Source of the DNA: Rebecca billardiae RCC1528
Taxonomy: Eukaryota > Haptophyta
Direction of reading: 5' to 3'
Assembly: GCA_965240325.2 (NCBI GenBank)
Contig: OZ251222.1
Location: 868,001-932,000 of the forward strand
DNA: 64,000 nucleotides
Shown here: one piece after another, positions 31,306 to 41,555 of the stretch
Numbering within the stretch: the first letter of the stretch is position 1
How the letters are laid out: each line of letters starts with the position of its first letter
The notes under the pieces: generated by a model
The model's input: only the letters and a program-made list of their open reading frames with translations
Told to the model about the DNA's origin: nothing
Database searches by the model: none
Made by a program: the position numbers and the translations under genes

Positions 31306-32685
31306 TCACATGAGCATAGCAGCAGCGCGAGCGCTGTGGCGGCGGCGTGCAGCGAGTAGACCCGCGGCCACCGCGGCCACTGCGAGGAGAGTAATGGCGC
31401 ATGCAGCCAGGGCCAGTGACAGGGAACTCACGACCTGCGAGGCGGACGTGCCGCGAAGTGCGCTGCGCATCCTGCGCAAGTCGTAGGGGCTGCCTGGCTG
31501 GAACCCAAGCTGTAGGTTGCAGTTGCACGCAGAGTCGGGGTCTGCGAGGACGGTGAAATTGCAGGGCTTGACCTCGCGCTTCCCCGAGACGGACGGGAAA
31601 GCAGTGCCCGGGCCGGTTGAGGTCGGCGTTGCATACCACGGCGGGATCGGGTCGTAGAAGTCCACATTCGTCGAAGGCGAGATCGAGCTCCAGTGAGCCA
31701 CGTTCCCCTCTTGGGGCAGCGCGTAGCTGCAGTCCGTGTTCACGGAGTAGCCCTCCATCGCGTTGAAGACGTAGTCGAACTGGACAGCCGTGCTGAGGTT
31801 GACCCACACGTTGTACGGCGCCCAGCCACCCGGCGCCCCGCCAAACTCGATGTTCCACCACTCGGTCGGGGCGGCGAAGCTCTCGAAGGTGACCGGGAGC
31901 ACATGGCCGTGGGCGAGATTGAAGACCGGCCCGTGCAGGTGCAGCCCACTCGCCGAGGTCCAGAACACAGCCCCGCAGTACGCCGTCTGCACGCCGGAGC
32001 ACCACGCATGCTTCTTGGTGGCAGGATCTGGCGGGTCGTACATGAGCGTGGCCAGCAGGTATGCCTGGTCTTGCAGCTCGTAGGTGTCGCCGGGGTAGGC
32101 GCGCCCACAGATCTGCCCGCCCTTCCCGTGCTCAGTCATCGCATACCCGAACAGGTAGAAGAGCGTCGTGTGGTTCACGCGCCAGCCGGTGTCCCTGTCG
32201 GGGATGTACGACTCGGGCACTGTCACCAGGCCTTGGTACAGCCCAAAATACGGAGCCATGCCTGGCCCGTACTGCCCGGCGTTTGCGAGGATGCCATTGT
32301 AGGAGTCCGACGCCGGGGGCGAGTACACGGAGCACTTGTATGCAGAGGCACCATCCTGCCACGGAACTTGCTCGTCCAGGCCGGCGCTCGCAGAGCGGCT
32401 CGCGTGTGCCGACGTGCGCCGCGCCGCAGCCATCTTGATGCACCGCTCATCGGCAGCATGGAACACGTACCCACCGGGGTAGGACGGATGGTAGATGTAG
32501 ACGCCTTCCGCCGCGTCCGTCACGTTCGCGCCATTCGGCACCTCGAGGACGCACTCCTTGGGCACCAAGCCGTGCAGAGGCACGCGGATGTGATCAGGGC
32601 CGGCCTCGTGCGCGCGAGCTGCTGCCAAGGCCACGAGCAGGGTGCCGAGTGTCTTCAACGCTGCTCCACGCAGACGGCCCGCCAT
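31306..32685 (-). CDS. Type I membrane / cell-surface protein of unknown function
   Basis: 459 aa, single exon, ATG at 32685. A signal peptide (ALKTLGTLLVALAAARAHE) is followed by a large extracellular-type region with regularly spaced Cys (for example ECVLEVPNGANVT, DERCIK, QICGRAYPG, CNFTVLADPDSACNCNLQLG), several N-glycosylation sequons (NVT, NHT, NLS, NFT) and aromatic-rich, beta-type sequence (GVYIYHPSYPGGYVFHAADE, then SGLHLHGPVFNLAHGHVLPV). A C-terminal span (LSLALAACAITLLAVAAVAAG) and a short basic tail complete a type I topology. The clustered His in HLHGP ... AHGH could bind metal, but I recognise no family. Confidence 0.75.
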   Translation of the reverse strand: MAGRLRGAALKTLGTLLVALAAARAHEAGPDHIRVPLHGLVPKECVLEVPNGANVTDAAEGVYIYHPSYPGGYVFHAADERCIKMAAARRTSAHASRSASAGLDEQVPWQDGASAYKCSVYSPPASDSYNGILANAGQYGPGMAPYFGLYQGLVTVPESYIPDRDTGWRVNHTTLFYLFGYAMTEHGKGGQICGRAYPGDTYELQDQAYLLATLMYDPPDPATKKHAWCSGVQTAYCGAVFWTSASGLHLHGPVFNLAHGHVLPVTFESFAAPTEWWNIEFGGAPGGWAPYNVWVNLSTAVQFDYVFNAMEGYSVNTDCSYALPQEGNVAHWSSISPSTNVDFYDPIPPWYATPTSTGPGTAFPSVSGKREVKPCNFTVLADPDSACNCNLQLGFQPGSPYDLRRMRSALRGTSASQVVSSLSLALAACAITLLAVAAVAAGLLAARRRHSARAAAMLM

Positions 32686-32850
32686 GCCAGAGAAGGGCGC
32701 CGGTACCGGTAGGAGACTCCAGCCAGGCTCGTTCCTCGCCGGCGTGTCGTCCCCTCTCCTCCGGGAAGATGGACGTGAAGATGCGAAAGCAGCGCTGAGC
32801 GCTCACGCACTCCGCACTGGGTGGGTCCCACGTCGACAGCGTCCGCAGCG

Positions 32851-33960
32851 ATGGCGGACGGCGCGTACCTCGACAGTGAATGGGGTGGAGAGCTGGGGCC
32901 GCCGGCACGCGGCGTGACGAGCGAGTTGCCCGCGGCGCCAGCGGCACCGGTGGCTGCGGCACCGCCAAAGCGCAAGAAGCGGAAGGCCAAGGCTGAGGAG
33001 GCCCGCGGCGAGCCCGCGCTGCTGCTCGCGGGCGCGCACGCGCACAAAGCACCGCGACATGGCGCGGGGACATCGGCGAGGGAGCACGCGCCACGTACGA
33101 CGCCAGCGGTACCCGCGTGGCTCGGCGGTGCGGGAGCTCGCCCGAGAGCACGCGCCGCTCCGCGACCAGCCGACGGGCGGCCGGGCGCACACGACAGGCA
33201 GCATCCTGCCGCGCCGCCCCAGCCGACAGGCGACGGCGCATCGAAGCTCCAGCGCAAGCTGCAGGGCGCGCGCTTCCGCGTGCTCAACGAGCAGCTGTAC
33301 ACGTGCCACTCCTCGCGCGCGCTCCAGATGATGCGCAGTGACCCATCGCTCTTCCAGGCGTATCACGCGGGCTTCCGCGCGCAGGCGGCCCGCTGGCCGG
33401 CCAACCCACTACGCGACGTGATTGCGTGGGTGCGCGCGCTGCCGGCGGACGCGGTGGTTGGCGACTTTGGGTGCGGCGACGCCGAGCTCGCCGCGTCTGT
33501 GCCACACCGCGTCCACTCCTTCGACCTGGTCGCCGCAAACGAGCGCGTGACGGCGTGCGACATTGCGCACACGCCGCTTCGGCCGCACGCGCTCGACGCG
33601 GCTGTCTTCTGCCTCGCGCTCATGGGCAGCAACTGGGCGGACTTCCTGCGCGAGGCGCACCGGGTGCTCAAGCCAGGCGGGCGGCTCAAGATCGTCGAGG
33701 TGCGCTCGCGCGTCACGGACCCGCGCGACTTCTCCGACTCGCTGCGCCGGCTGGGCTTCGACGCCGTGCGCGCCGTCGGCCCCACGGCTGGCGGCCGTGG
33801 TACCGGCGCTGCGAAGGGCAAGGGCACGGGTGGCAGCAGCGGGCAGTTTGGCGGCGACAACACCCATTTCGTGATCCTCGAGTTTGCCCGCGGCACGCGC
33901 GACCCTGAGGCCGGCGTGGCGCCCAAGCCCCTCGCGGCATGTATCTACAAGCGGCGGTGA
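32851..33960 (+). CDS. RRP8: RRP8-like nucleolar rRNA methyltransferase
   Basis: 369 aa from the ATG at 32851. The N-terminal 145 residues are low complexity with a nuclear-type basic cluster (PPKRKKRKAKAEE). The C-terminal domain is a Rossmann methyltransferase of the RRP8 family: SKLQRKLQGARFRVLNEQLY, FQAYHAGFRAQAARWPANP, the SAM-binding motif VVGDFGCGDAELA, then SFDLVA, FCLALMGSNWADFLREAHRVLKPGG and the C-terminal FVILEFAR. Eukaryotic RRP8 makes m1A in large-subunit rRNA in the nucleolus. Key motifs are intact. It is divergent from the surface-protein gene, whose ATG is 165 bases away, so the interval may be a shared promoter. Confidence 0.92.
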   Translation: MADGAYLDSEWGGELGPPARGVTSELPAAPAAPVAAAPPKRKKRKAKAEEARGEPALLLAGAHAHKAPRHGAGTSAREHAPRTTPAVPAWLGGAGARPRARAAPRPADGRPGAHDRQHPAAPPQPTGDGASKLQRKLQGARFRVLNEQLYTCHSSRALQMMRSDPSLFQAYHAGFRAQAARWPANPLRDVIAWVRALPADAVVGDFGCGDAELAASVPHRVHSFDLVAANERVTACDIAHTPLRPHALDAAVFCLALMGSNWADFLREAHRVLKPGGRLKIVEVRSRVTDPRDFSDSLRRLGFDAVRAVGPTAGGRGTGAAKGKGTGGSSGQFGGDNTHFVILEFARGTRDPEAGVAPKPLAACIYKRR

Positions 33961-34198
33961 GCGATCGAGCCGCGAGCGGCGGTCTCGTCACGGTTCAATC
34001 ACGTCACTGATTGATGACTCCGAAGATCTAGATGAGGTTGCTAACCAGGGGCGTTCCCCTCACGGGTCATACGCTAATGAATCGAACCGTGTATTCCTAT
34101 TGAAATGGGCTGAGCCCTCGAGTTATCATTGATGAAATAAATTAGGGCGGTACCGATTATTTTGATCCGGTACCGGGTACGGCCCGCGCTGCCAATCT
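33961..34198. other. 3' flank of RRP8
   Basis: AT-rich spacer leading into the dispersed repeat at 34199. No gene was recognised. Confidence 0.4.
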
Positions 34199-34347
34199 GA
34201 TCGCGCTCCAGCAATCCGATGATCGCGGTGCAGCAGGCTATGCTCTGCCACCAACGCCGACTTCGTGTCGACGATCGGGCGCTGCCGCCGACGAATCAGG
34301 AGACCCGCGACCGCGTCGTCCTACCTGTGTCGTTAAATCATAGAATG
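34199..34347 (+). repeat. About 150-bp dispersed repeat ending TTAAATCATAGAATG, copy 2
   Basis: This is homologous to 26133-26290 over its full length, including GCTATGCTCTGCCACCAACG and the terminal TTAAATCATAGAATG. It lacks about 15 nt near the left end and has a 5-nt insertion (CGACC region) before GTCGTCCTACC. Confidence 0.75.
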
Positions 34348-34692
34348 AGTCCGCCGGTCCGGGCCATAGCAATGCCCCCCCACTGGGCCGGGGCATTACT
34401 TTCGGGAGCGTGATGTGGCAGGGACCCGGGGCCGGGAACGCCCTTTGACCTAGCATCAACATCATGAGCCATGATGACAATGAATAATGATCCGATCGAT
34501 CTACTAGGCCGATGGCCCGGCTAGGTAATTGTGCAGTGGACCGAGCGGCCAGGCCGGGGGCGGGGCCTATCAGACACTGCTGACTGACAGACGACTGGCC
34601 CGATATTGACAGTGTCGTAGCTTAGTGATCAACAGTGGAGTGCGTGGCAGCGTGGCGGACGGTGGTGCTAAGCGGTTGCCAGCTATACTATA

Positions 34693-34694
34693 CA

Positions 34695-34731
<37 letters not shown>

Positions 34732-34732
34732 T
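34693..34732. repeat. Interrupted (TA)n microsatellite
   Basis: A run of TA dinucleotides broken once by TACATA. A homopolymer of 18 C lies further on at 34842-34859. Confidence 0.9.
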
Positions 34733-34841
34733 TAACGACGTGGGATGCAACGGGCAGGCGTCAGACTCAGAGTCAGCAAGCTGTAGCAGCAGATCGAGCA
34801 GCAGAGACAAACACCAGGATCGGCAGCGCTCCTCGCCGTCA

Positions 34842-34859
34842 CCCCCCCCCCCCCCCCCC
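34842..34859. repeat. Poly-C run of 18
   Basis: An uninterrupted C homopolymer, seen directly. Its length should be treated as approximate because such runs are prone to sequencing error. Confidence 0.9.
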
Positions 34860-35190
34860 TCGTAGTCGCCCATCACTCCATCGCCGAGCGGAAGCTCGAC
34901 GCACCGTCTGGCGTCGACGCGCGCACGCCACCGCATATGTTAGCTAGCTAGCTATAATAAGCGCGTGTCGTGGCGCCGCCGTAGTTTAAAATCAGAAAGT
35001 CGCGCCGCCGCCGAATACTAGTGGGCAGTAGTCCGCGCATGTAACTAAGAGTACGTACTGCTAAGACTGATGAGTCTCAGTGGCACTCTCAGAGTCAGGG
35101 CGGACACGCTCACACGGGCTTATTCAAACAGCAGGCTACAGTTAGTAACTATATATATAACTAACTAACTACTCCGTACTCTCATAATAA

Positions 35191-35462
35191 TTTATGGCCC
35201 GCGGTGCAGGGCGGAGCGCGCAGCGTGGAGCCCGCTCCGTGGGCCCTAACCACGTTTCAAAAAGATCTTTGATCAAGAAAAAAGGGACGGGGGACGATTT
35301 TCATGGCTGGAGGAGACCGAGTTTCGAATTTTGAGACCCTCTCTAACACGCATCACGGCCGAAAAAGGTCGCGCCCACAACAAGTTCATAGTAAAGCGTG
35401 GAGTGACGCCCGTCCAAAAAACTTCACGCCCTTTAGGATCCCTAACGTAACGAACCGTTACA
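35191..35462 (+). repeat. 270-bp dispersed repeat, copy 2 (diverged)
   Basis: The first 100 bases match copy 1 at 19561 almost exactly (TTTATGGCCCGCGGTGCAGG ... AAAAGATCTTTGATCA). The second half is diverged but ends in the same palindrome, GTAACGAACCGTTAC. Confidence 0.75.
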
Positions 35463-37048
35463 AGTGATTTTTCCGGCCAATGAGATTGCAGCAAGGTCCA
35501 AGGAGCGATGACGTATCTAGATAGAGATTGCCGCGAACCGATGTGGCCATGTACGTCCCTTGAATCAGTTGAATCAACTATTCAATCGCGCCGTGTCTGT
35601 ATCAGGAGCCAACATGGCAAGGGTCAGTAGAGTGAGTAGCCGATGCGCCAACTTCGGCGTATATCAATAGTATCTGACACGAGTCTGGAGCCGGACGGCT
35701 GCCCAGCATTCAGCAAAGCCAAACCTTGGTTGCTGCGCACTCTCCGCGAGAGGGTCGCGAGCCGCACGAGCGACCGACGGGTGAGTACGGCGATGGGCAG
35801 GTGCGCGCGGCGAGTTGCGCCTGGAGCGCGCGGCTGTGGCGGGTCCCGACTGCCGTCGACATCGCGTTCGTGCCCCCGCTCACTCCGCGCGCCCCCGCCG
35901 CCCCGTGTCGATGCCTGCGCGCGGCCGCGCGCGTCGCCCGGGGCGCCCCGCGGCCGCGCCGCGGCAGCCGCCCTGTATTCGGGCTCTCGCAAGCTCGGGG
36001 GCAGCGGCGCCTGATGCCGGACTGATCGATCTCTGAGTCTTCGACTTCACCACGCGCCGCCCTTGCCATGCCTTTCCGGGGAGCGCCGACGATCCGAGTC
36101 CATCGTCGACGGTCGACTCTCAGAGCGAGGGCTACGCCTCGGAACTGAACGGTACTCTACGAGGAGGACGAGCTGCGCGGGCGACGGTGGTGCGTGCCGT
36201 CCCCAGAGCTGGCTGTGCCTCTGCAACGCGTGCCGAGCCTGATCGAGGTGTGTCCGCCCGTGCACGCGCGGCGTGCGCGAACGATCTGTGACTGCGGTGC
36301 CCTCGAACCTCGGCACTGCGTGCCGTCCCTCGGGCTGTCAGCTCCGCATGGCCTGGCGTGCACGTAGAGTTGCGCTCATGCGTCGATCACGCCTCGCGCC
36401 CGCCTGTCGGCCGTCGCGCAGGCGCTGGTCGAACCCTACTCGGACCAGTGCAAATCATCTAACTATCCTGGCGCTGCCGGTGCGCGGTGACCCGGGACAG
36501 CGGTCACAGTCAGCAGCACGGCGGCCCGAACGAATCCGCGGCCCCGCACCGTGCTCCCTGGCTGTCAGCTTCGCGTGGCCTGGCGTGCACGTGGAGTCGC
36601 GCTCATGCGTCGATCACGCCTCGTCGCATCCGCCTGTACACAATCGGCGCCGCGCCGGCGGCTGCGAAGTGCGATGGGCCCGCCCGCGGCGCGGCGGGCG
36701 GCGGCGCGCCGCTGGTGGAGAGTCTAGTTGTACGGGCATGCAACTCCGGGTCTGTCAATGGACGACTGCGACGGAGGGTGCACCGCCACCGCGGGCCCTG
36801 AACTACGTTCGTTCTACGGAAAAGGACCGCGGAACGCGGTCATCATAATTACTCGGAGGAGTCCAACTCGGTCGATCACCGGCCAGTCAGACGGACGACT
36901 GTCGTCCGTCGACCGACGACTCTGTAGTCTGTCGACGCCGACGGTTTGGTAACAGTCGTCAGGCCGTCGACACTCGACACAGTGCATGCCAAGTCGTCGG
37001 ATCCTCAGACACGGGTCAGACTACCGTGGCAGCGAGCGAACTGAGAGC
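35463..37048. other. Repeat-rich spacer with local duplication
   Basis: No gene was recognised. A segment of about 90 bases around 36325-36410 (GGGCTGTCAGCTCCGCATGG, CGTGCACGTAGAGTTGCGCT, CATGCGTCGATCACGCCTCG) is repeated in direct orientation at about 36550-36635 with about 10% divergence. The short hairpin repeat at 36770 follows. Confidence 0.5.
36770..36843 (+). repeat. Short hairpin repeat, copy 2
   Basis: This matches 21100-21166, with a CCACCG insertion before GCGGGCCC. It retains the terminal hairpin GACCGCGGAACGCGGTC. Confidence 0.8.
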
Positions 37049-38149
37049 TTATGCAGCCGCGAGCTGGAGCAGGCGGACGAGATCGCCAGCCTCCTGCTGC
37101 ACGGCGGGGTTCCACGGATGAGACTCGCGCGCACGCTTGGCCGCGCCGCAGACGCCCGCCTCCGACGCGCGCTGCCGCCGCACCTGCGCCTCCGCGTCGG
37201 TGCCCGCACACACGCCGTAGAGCGTGAGGCAGGCGAGAGCCTGCAAAGGCGCGCGCGGCACATGCGTGCTCATCGCGTGCACCGCGGCGTGGACGGCGCC
37301 GTGCTCGAGCGCGGCGAGCTTGCGCGACGCCACATCCGCGTCAGCGCCGGTGCACAGCCCATCGAGCGCGAGCAGCGCCGTGTGCTGCACGAGCGCATTG
37401 GCCGGGTGTGCCAGCATGGCCGCCGAAATGGCAGGGAAAGCGCCGAGCTCCACGGCACACTGCGCGCGCGCACGGCCCTGCTCGTCGTCGTCGGTGCAGA
37501 GCGCGCAGAGCGCGCGCAGGCCCGCAAGCTGCACGCGGGCGTGGCCCGGCTGCGCGCGCATCGCCTCGAGCACCGCGTCGAGCACGCCGCCCTCTGCCGC
37601 GCGCTGCGCGCGAATCGTTCCGCTCTCGTCGTCACCGTCGCAGATGGCTGCGAGTGCCGCACAGGCAGGGGCGAGCACGCGAGCGTCATCGCGGTGCGAA
37701 CGCAGTGTAGCGCGAAGCGTATCGAACGCACCCGCCTCCACCGCACGCTGCTTCCGCGCAGCGCCGAAGTCGTCCGCATCGGCGCAGAGAGCTCCAAGCG
37801 CGCGGCACGCGGCCGCCAGCACGTCAACATGTGCGCGGTGTGTCTCGAGGGCGCGCAGCACGGCACGGCAGGCGCCCGCGTCGGTGAGGTCCTCGTCATC
37901 GGTATGCTTCGATGAACGAGACTCCATCTCGACGAGGGCGCGCTCCACTGCCACGATGTCCGTGAGTGTCTCCACCGCGGCGACAAGTTGCGGCCACGAG
38001 GCCTCCGATGGCAGCGCCGCACCATGCAGGCCCTCGGCGACGCGATGAGGCGGCGCGCCTCGAGGCTTGATGGGAGAAGTCACGTCGTACGCAGTCTCGA
38101 CGTTGTTGCTGCCGGCATCTGGCGCCGTCGCCATCGTGAAGGACACCAT
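37049..38149 (-). CDS. Armadillo-repeat protein
   Basis: 366 aa, single exon, ATG at 38149. After a polar N-terminus (about 45 aa) the protein consists of five to six helical repeats of about 42-46 residues. The repeat signature is ACRALGALCADADDFGAARK with QRAVEAGAFDTLRATLRSH, then ACAALAAICDGDDE..., then GLRALCALCTDDDEQ... Each repeat carries an acidic loop (D/E-rich) between helices and a following AVE-GAF helix. This is the ARM/HEAT-like right-handed superhelix used for protein-protein binding. No extra catalytic domain is present. Related ARM-only proteins are expanded in protists; the partner is unknown. Confidence 0.85.
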   Translation of the reverse strand: MVSFTMATAPDAGSNNVETAYDVTSPIKPRGAPPHRVAEGLHGAALPSEASWPQLVAAVETLTDIVAVERALVEMESRSSKHTDDEDLTDAGACRAVLRALETHRAHVDVLAAACRALGALCADADDFGAARKQRAVEAGAFDTLRATLRSHRDDARVLAPACAALAAICDGDDESGTIRAQRAAEGGVLDAVLEAMRAQPGHARVQLAGLRALCALCTDDDEQGRARAQCAVELGAFPAISAAMLAHPANALVQHTALLALDGLCTGADADVASRKLAALEHGAVHAAVHAMSTHVPRAPLQALACLTLYGVCAGTDAEAQVRRQRASEAGVCGAAKRARESHPWNPAVQQEAGDLVRLLQLAAA

Positions 38150-38335
38150 CTGCCCGGGCGGCGAAGATTGCGGCGCGCGTGTACCGGCTCACGAACGTCG
38201 TCGCCGCCCGTCGCCGAATGAGCGCAAACCGCTCAACCAATATGGTTAAAGCGGATGATGATTCAGGCCGATCGATCAGCCATTCAGCTCACTCTCACTC
38301 ATTCAGATTTAGGGAGATAGATCGTCGTACGGTAG

Positions 38336-38944
38336 TATGGAGCGCTCGTTGGAACTTGGCGGGGCTTGGAACTTGACACCGCATTTCCCAGCGAAGTGCC
38401 CCATCTCGGCGGGGCTGGCACGGTCGGCACACGCTCCTGAGCGCTCGCTTCGCGGTGCGGCAGGCCTTGGGCAGCCCAGACAGACATGCCGCGACCGAAT
38501 TACCGGGCCATGCGCGCACCACACCCGCGCCACATGGCCTGCGCGCTGGACGACTGAGAGGCAACGCCGAACCACTGCATTCCACTGCCCCGCATGCACC
38601 CCAAGTCACCTTCAGAGGGCGTCGACGAGCGCAGAGCGGGTGCGTGGGAGTTCGACCAGCTCGTGTACCTTCTTGCTAGCACCAGCGGCGAGGTCGCAAG
38701 CCGAACCTTGACCAGCCGTGGAACTTGAGCTGGTCGGCAGCATAACCACCGTTTAACCCGGATCAAGTTAGCAGCGTGCGAGGAGGAGGCGCGGTGCGCG
38801 TCCGCGGCTGGCGAGAGGCGTCCGGACCGTGCCGTTCTCGGCCGCGCCCGCGCGCTTCCCGCCGCCGCGGGCCCCGTGTACGCCCGTCGTCGCCCTCGCC
38901 GCGCGGGCGCCAAACCGGCGTCAAGTTCCAACGAACGCTCCATA
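38336..38944. mobile_element. 609-bp element with 22-bp terminal inverted repeats
   Basis: TATGGAGCGCTCGTTGGAAC (38336) and its continuation TTG recur inverted at 38922-38944 with one mismatch, giving a small MITE-like unit. The word GGAACTTG recurs several times inside. No transposase frame is evident. It sits 130 bases upstream of the alpha/beta hydrolase ATG and may form part of its promoter. Confidence 0.6.
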
Positions 38945-39074
38945 TCTCCATTGCTCAGCTCAACAGTTATCCCAGGCCGCGGGCGGCGAAAATCATGCGC
39001 GCGAGAAATATAATAATGAAAGGAGAGACTCGTGCCGACCGGCGGGAGCGCCGAGCGGAGTGCTCCGCTCGACG

Positions 39075-40751
39075 ATGCAGCCGCCGCCATCCTGGCCACC
39101 GGGCTCGCCGCCCTCGCCGCCCTTCTCACCGCCTCTCCCACCGCACCCGCCGTCGCCGCCGCCGTACCCGCCCTTCTCGCCGCCGTTCCCCCCTTTCCCA
39201 CCGCCATTCCCGCCGTCGCCCCCGCCCTTGGAGCTGCCGCTGGGCGCGTGGGTCTACTGGGTGCGTGACACGGTGATTTGGTCGGCCGTGGTCATCCTCC
39301 TGCTGATCGTCGCGCGCGAGATTGGCCGTCGCATCGCGCGCCTGGTCGGGCTGGTCGTGCTCGCGGGCCAGCTCCCCGGCGACGTGCCGGGGTTTGTTGA
39401 GCAGCTCTTCGAGAACCCGAAGGAGACGCTCATGTCGCTCTCGCGCGCTGAGATCTGGCACTTCTTCAAGTGCGCGATTGTGGCGCCGCAGAAGATGACG
39501 GTGCTCGGGCGCGACACTGCGCTCGAGCGGCTGGAGCGCATTCGGCTCCGCTTTAAGGAGGAGGGCTGGCGCCACATCAACATCCTCACGGCCGACGACG
39601 TCAGGCTCGACGGCTGCCTCTTCAAGCCTCCCGATGGCGCGCGCGACGAGCAGCGCTGGGTGGTCTACATGAATGCCAACATGCAAAAGTACGAGGAGTG
39701 GCTCTTCTACTTCCACACGTACGCGAAGGAAATGGGCGTCGGCATGCTCGTCTTCAACTGGCGCGGCGTCGCCTTCTCCAAGGGCTGCGCCATGACCTTC
39801 CGCGACCTGGTGGCGGACGGCACGGCCGCGCTTCACTACCTTGTGGACGGGGGCGTGGAGCCGGAGCACATCCTCGTGCACGGCCATTCGATCGGCGCGT
39901 GCGTCGCCGCGACGGTGCGCTCGCGTGAGCCGGGGCTGGCGCACGGCCCTGTGGTCCTCGACCGCGCCTTCGCCAAGCTCTCGGACGTCGTGTACGGCTA
40001 CGCCACCTTCGCCACCACCAAGGAGCCAACGCCCGGAGAGCCCGAGCCCAGGAAGACGTGCGTGGACTGGGGCAAGCGGGTGCTGCTCGAGCTGGCGGGC
40101 GGCTTTGCGTGGTGGATTCTGCTCAGCACGTGGTGGCAGGGCCGCACGCTGCACGCGTTCGAGCGGCTGTACGCGACGCGCATCGTCATCTACCACCGGA
40201 AGGACAACATCATCCACCTCAAGCGCGCCTCGCTGATCCATCACCTGTACAAGCGGCACGGGGCGGCGCGCAGCAGCCCTGCAGAGGCCGCTGCGGCCGC
40301 GCCGGCCGCGGCCCGGCCGCGCATGAGCGCCATCCCGGCGCGCGGCAACCCAAACCAACCGTGGTACGCGATCGAGCTGCGCGCCATCCATCCGGAGTGG
40401 CTGCCGCACGACATCCCGATGTACCTCGACCGCTCATGGGACGAGGCGAAGCCGCTGATCGCGTCCGTGCTCGGTGTCGCCCTGCCCGCCCGTGCGCCCG
40501 AGGAGAACGAGCGCGGCGACAGAGGCGGTGCGCCGGCTGCAGCGCCGCTTGGTGCACAGGCGGGCGGGGGCGCGGCGGCGGCGGCGAGCGCTCCGCCTTC
40601 ACGGGAGGGCGCAGCGAGCGGGGGACGCAGCACGATAGCCCAGCGCGCGCGCAATGCCGCCGCGCGGATCGTTGGCAAGGATAGAGGCCCCTCGTCAACC
40701 GCAGGGCGCGGGCGCAGCTCCGCCGAGGAACCGACCGCGCGGATGCTCTGA
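39075..40751 (+). CDS. Membrane-anchored alpha/beta hydrolase with polyproline N-terminus
   Basis: 558 aa from the ATG at 39075; the frame is open further upstream across the 609-bp element and was not used. Residues 1-55 are almost entirely Pro/Ser/Phe (PPSPPFSPPLPPHPPSPPP style), a polyproline II-like stretch. One or two hydrophobic segments follow (VIWSAVVILLLIVA; LVGLVVLAGQLPG). The hydrolase core shows an alpha/beta fold: WVVYMNANMQKYEEW, MLVFNWRGVAFSKG, the nucleophile elbow HGHSIGA (Ser272) and a late HRKDNIIHL giving candidate Asp and His. The C-terminal 100 residues are low complexity and basic. Substrate is unknown; lipase, thioesterase or peptidase activity is possible. Confidence 0.78.
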   Translation: MQPPPSWPPGSPPSPPFSPPLPPHPPSPPPYPPFSPPFPPFPPPFPPSPPPLELPLGAWVYWVRDTVIWSAVVILLLIVAREIGRRIARLVGLVVLAGQLPGDVPGFVEQLFENPKETLMSLSRAEIWHFFKCAIVAPQKMTVLGRDTALERLERIRLRFKEEGWRHINILTADDVRLDGCLFKPPDGARDEQRWVVYMNANMQKYEEWLFYFHTYAKEMGVGMLVFNWRGVAFSKGCAMTFRDLVADGTAALHYLVDGGVEPEHILVHGHSIGACVAATVRSREPGLAHGPVVLDRAFAKLSDVVYGYATFATTKEPTPGEPEPRKTCVDWGKRVLLELAGGFAWWILLSTWWQGRTLHAFERLYATRIVIYHRKDNIIHLKRASLIHHLYKRHGAARSSPAEAAAAAPAAARPRMSAIPARGNPNQPWYAIELRAIHPEWLPHDIPMYLDRSWDEAKPLIASVLGVALPARAPEENERGDRGGAPAAAPLGAQAGGGAAAAASAPPSREGAASGGRSTIAQRARNAAARIVGKDRGPSSTAGRGRSSAEEPTARML

Positions 40752-41555
40752 CGACTTGATGATGACTTGACGATGGCTTGACGCTCGGCCCGAGTCGCTG
40801 CCGATGTGCTGTGGTCCGTGCTGCTGCGGAGTAGTACGTACACACACACGTACTCACTACACACTACACACACACGCACACGCACACACACACACACACT
40901 ACACACATATCGGAGACGATTATCTCCGAGTCGAACCTGAATAGCAGCGCTATATACGGCACTCGTCAGGTGGCAGTAATAGTGTCGCCTGTGTCGGTCA
41001 TGCACTTTACTAATTATATATATGGACGAATAAACTGTCTTATTATTTATAATTATAGGCGCCTTACTTCTGACTGGCGCGGCCGCTGTCACGTACGACA
41101 GAGAGTACAGACAGTAGTCTGTCGTATCAGTTCGACGACTCGAGAATACTCGACGGCGCGCTGACGCGGATTCTCCGCCAGCGGACTCCTTGGCTACGGA
41201 CGACCTGCTCGAGCGCTGCTCCGGACCAGTCGCCTGCTGCCGCTGCCTGGGCCTGGCGCGCTGGATTCCTGCACCGTGACCGTCGTCAGGAGAGACTCAC
41301 TCATACTGTATCATTGTCATGCCGTGACTGCGTGTGTCAATACTCAATTCATCAATGGGCAGTATATTAATAATGAGTCGAGTATCAGGACTCAGAGATG
41401 GTATCAATATCTTATACCGTATATACGCGGTGTCGTATCGAACGATTCGTCGGCACGGCGGCACGCGATCATAGCAGTCGTGCCACAAGAGCCACTGCAT
41501 TCGTCGCGACCATCACGCCCGACGCAGCTTGCTGGCGTGGGCTCCACTTGCGCAC
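40752..41555. other. Spacer with CA-rich microsatellite
   Basis: This spacer lies between the hydrolase 3' end and the 3' end of the convergent gene ending at 41556. It is AT-richer around 40960-41060 and 41340-41430. No gene was recognised. Confidence 0.5.
40839..40907. repeat. Imperfect (CA)n microsatellite
   Basis: Clusters of CA dinucleotides are interrupted by TACTCACTA and CG units; seen directly. Confidence 0.9.

Noticed and set aside
31693-32712. 339-codon plus-strand frame opposite the surface protein
   Set aside because: The minus strand has signal peptide, sequons and membrane span; the plus frame is Arg/His/Val-rich shadow.
35643-37920. Several plus frames across 35643-37915
   Set aside because: Those before 37049 are repeat-derived and those after are antisense to the ARM-repeat gene.
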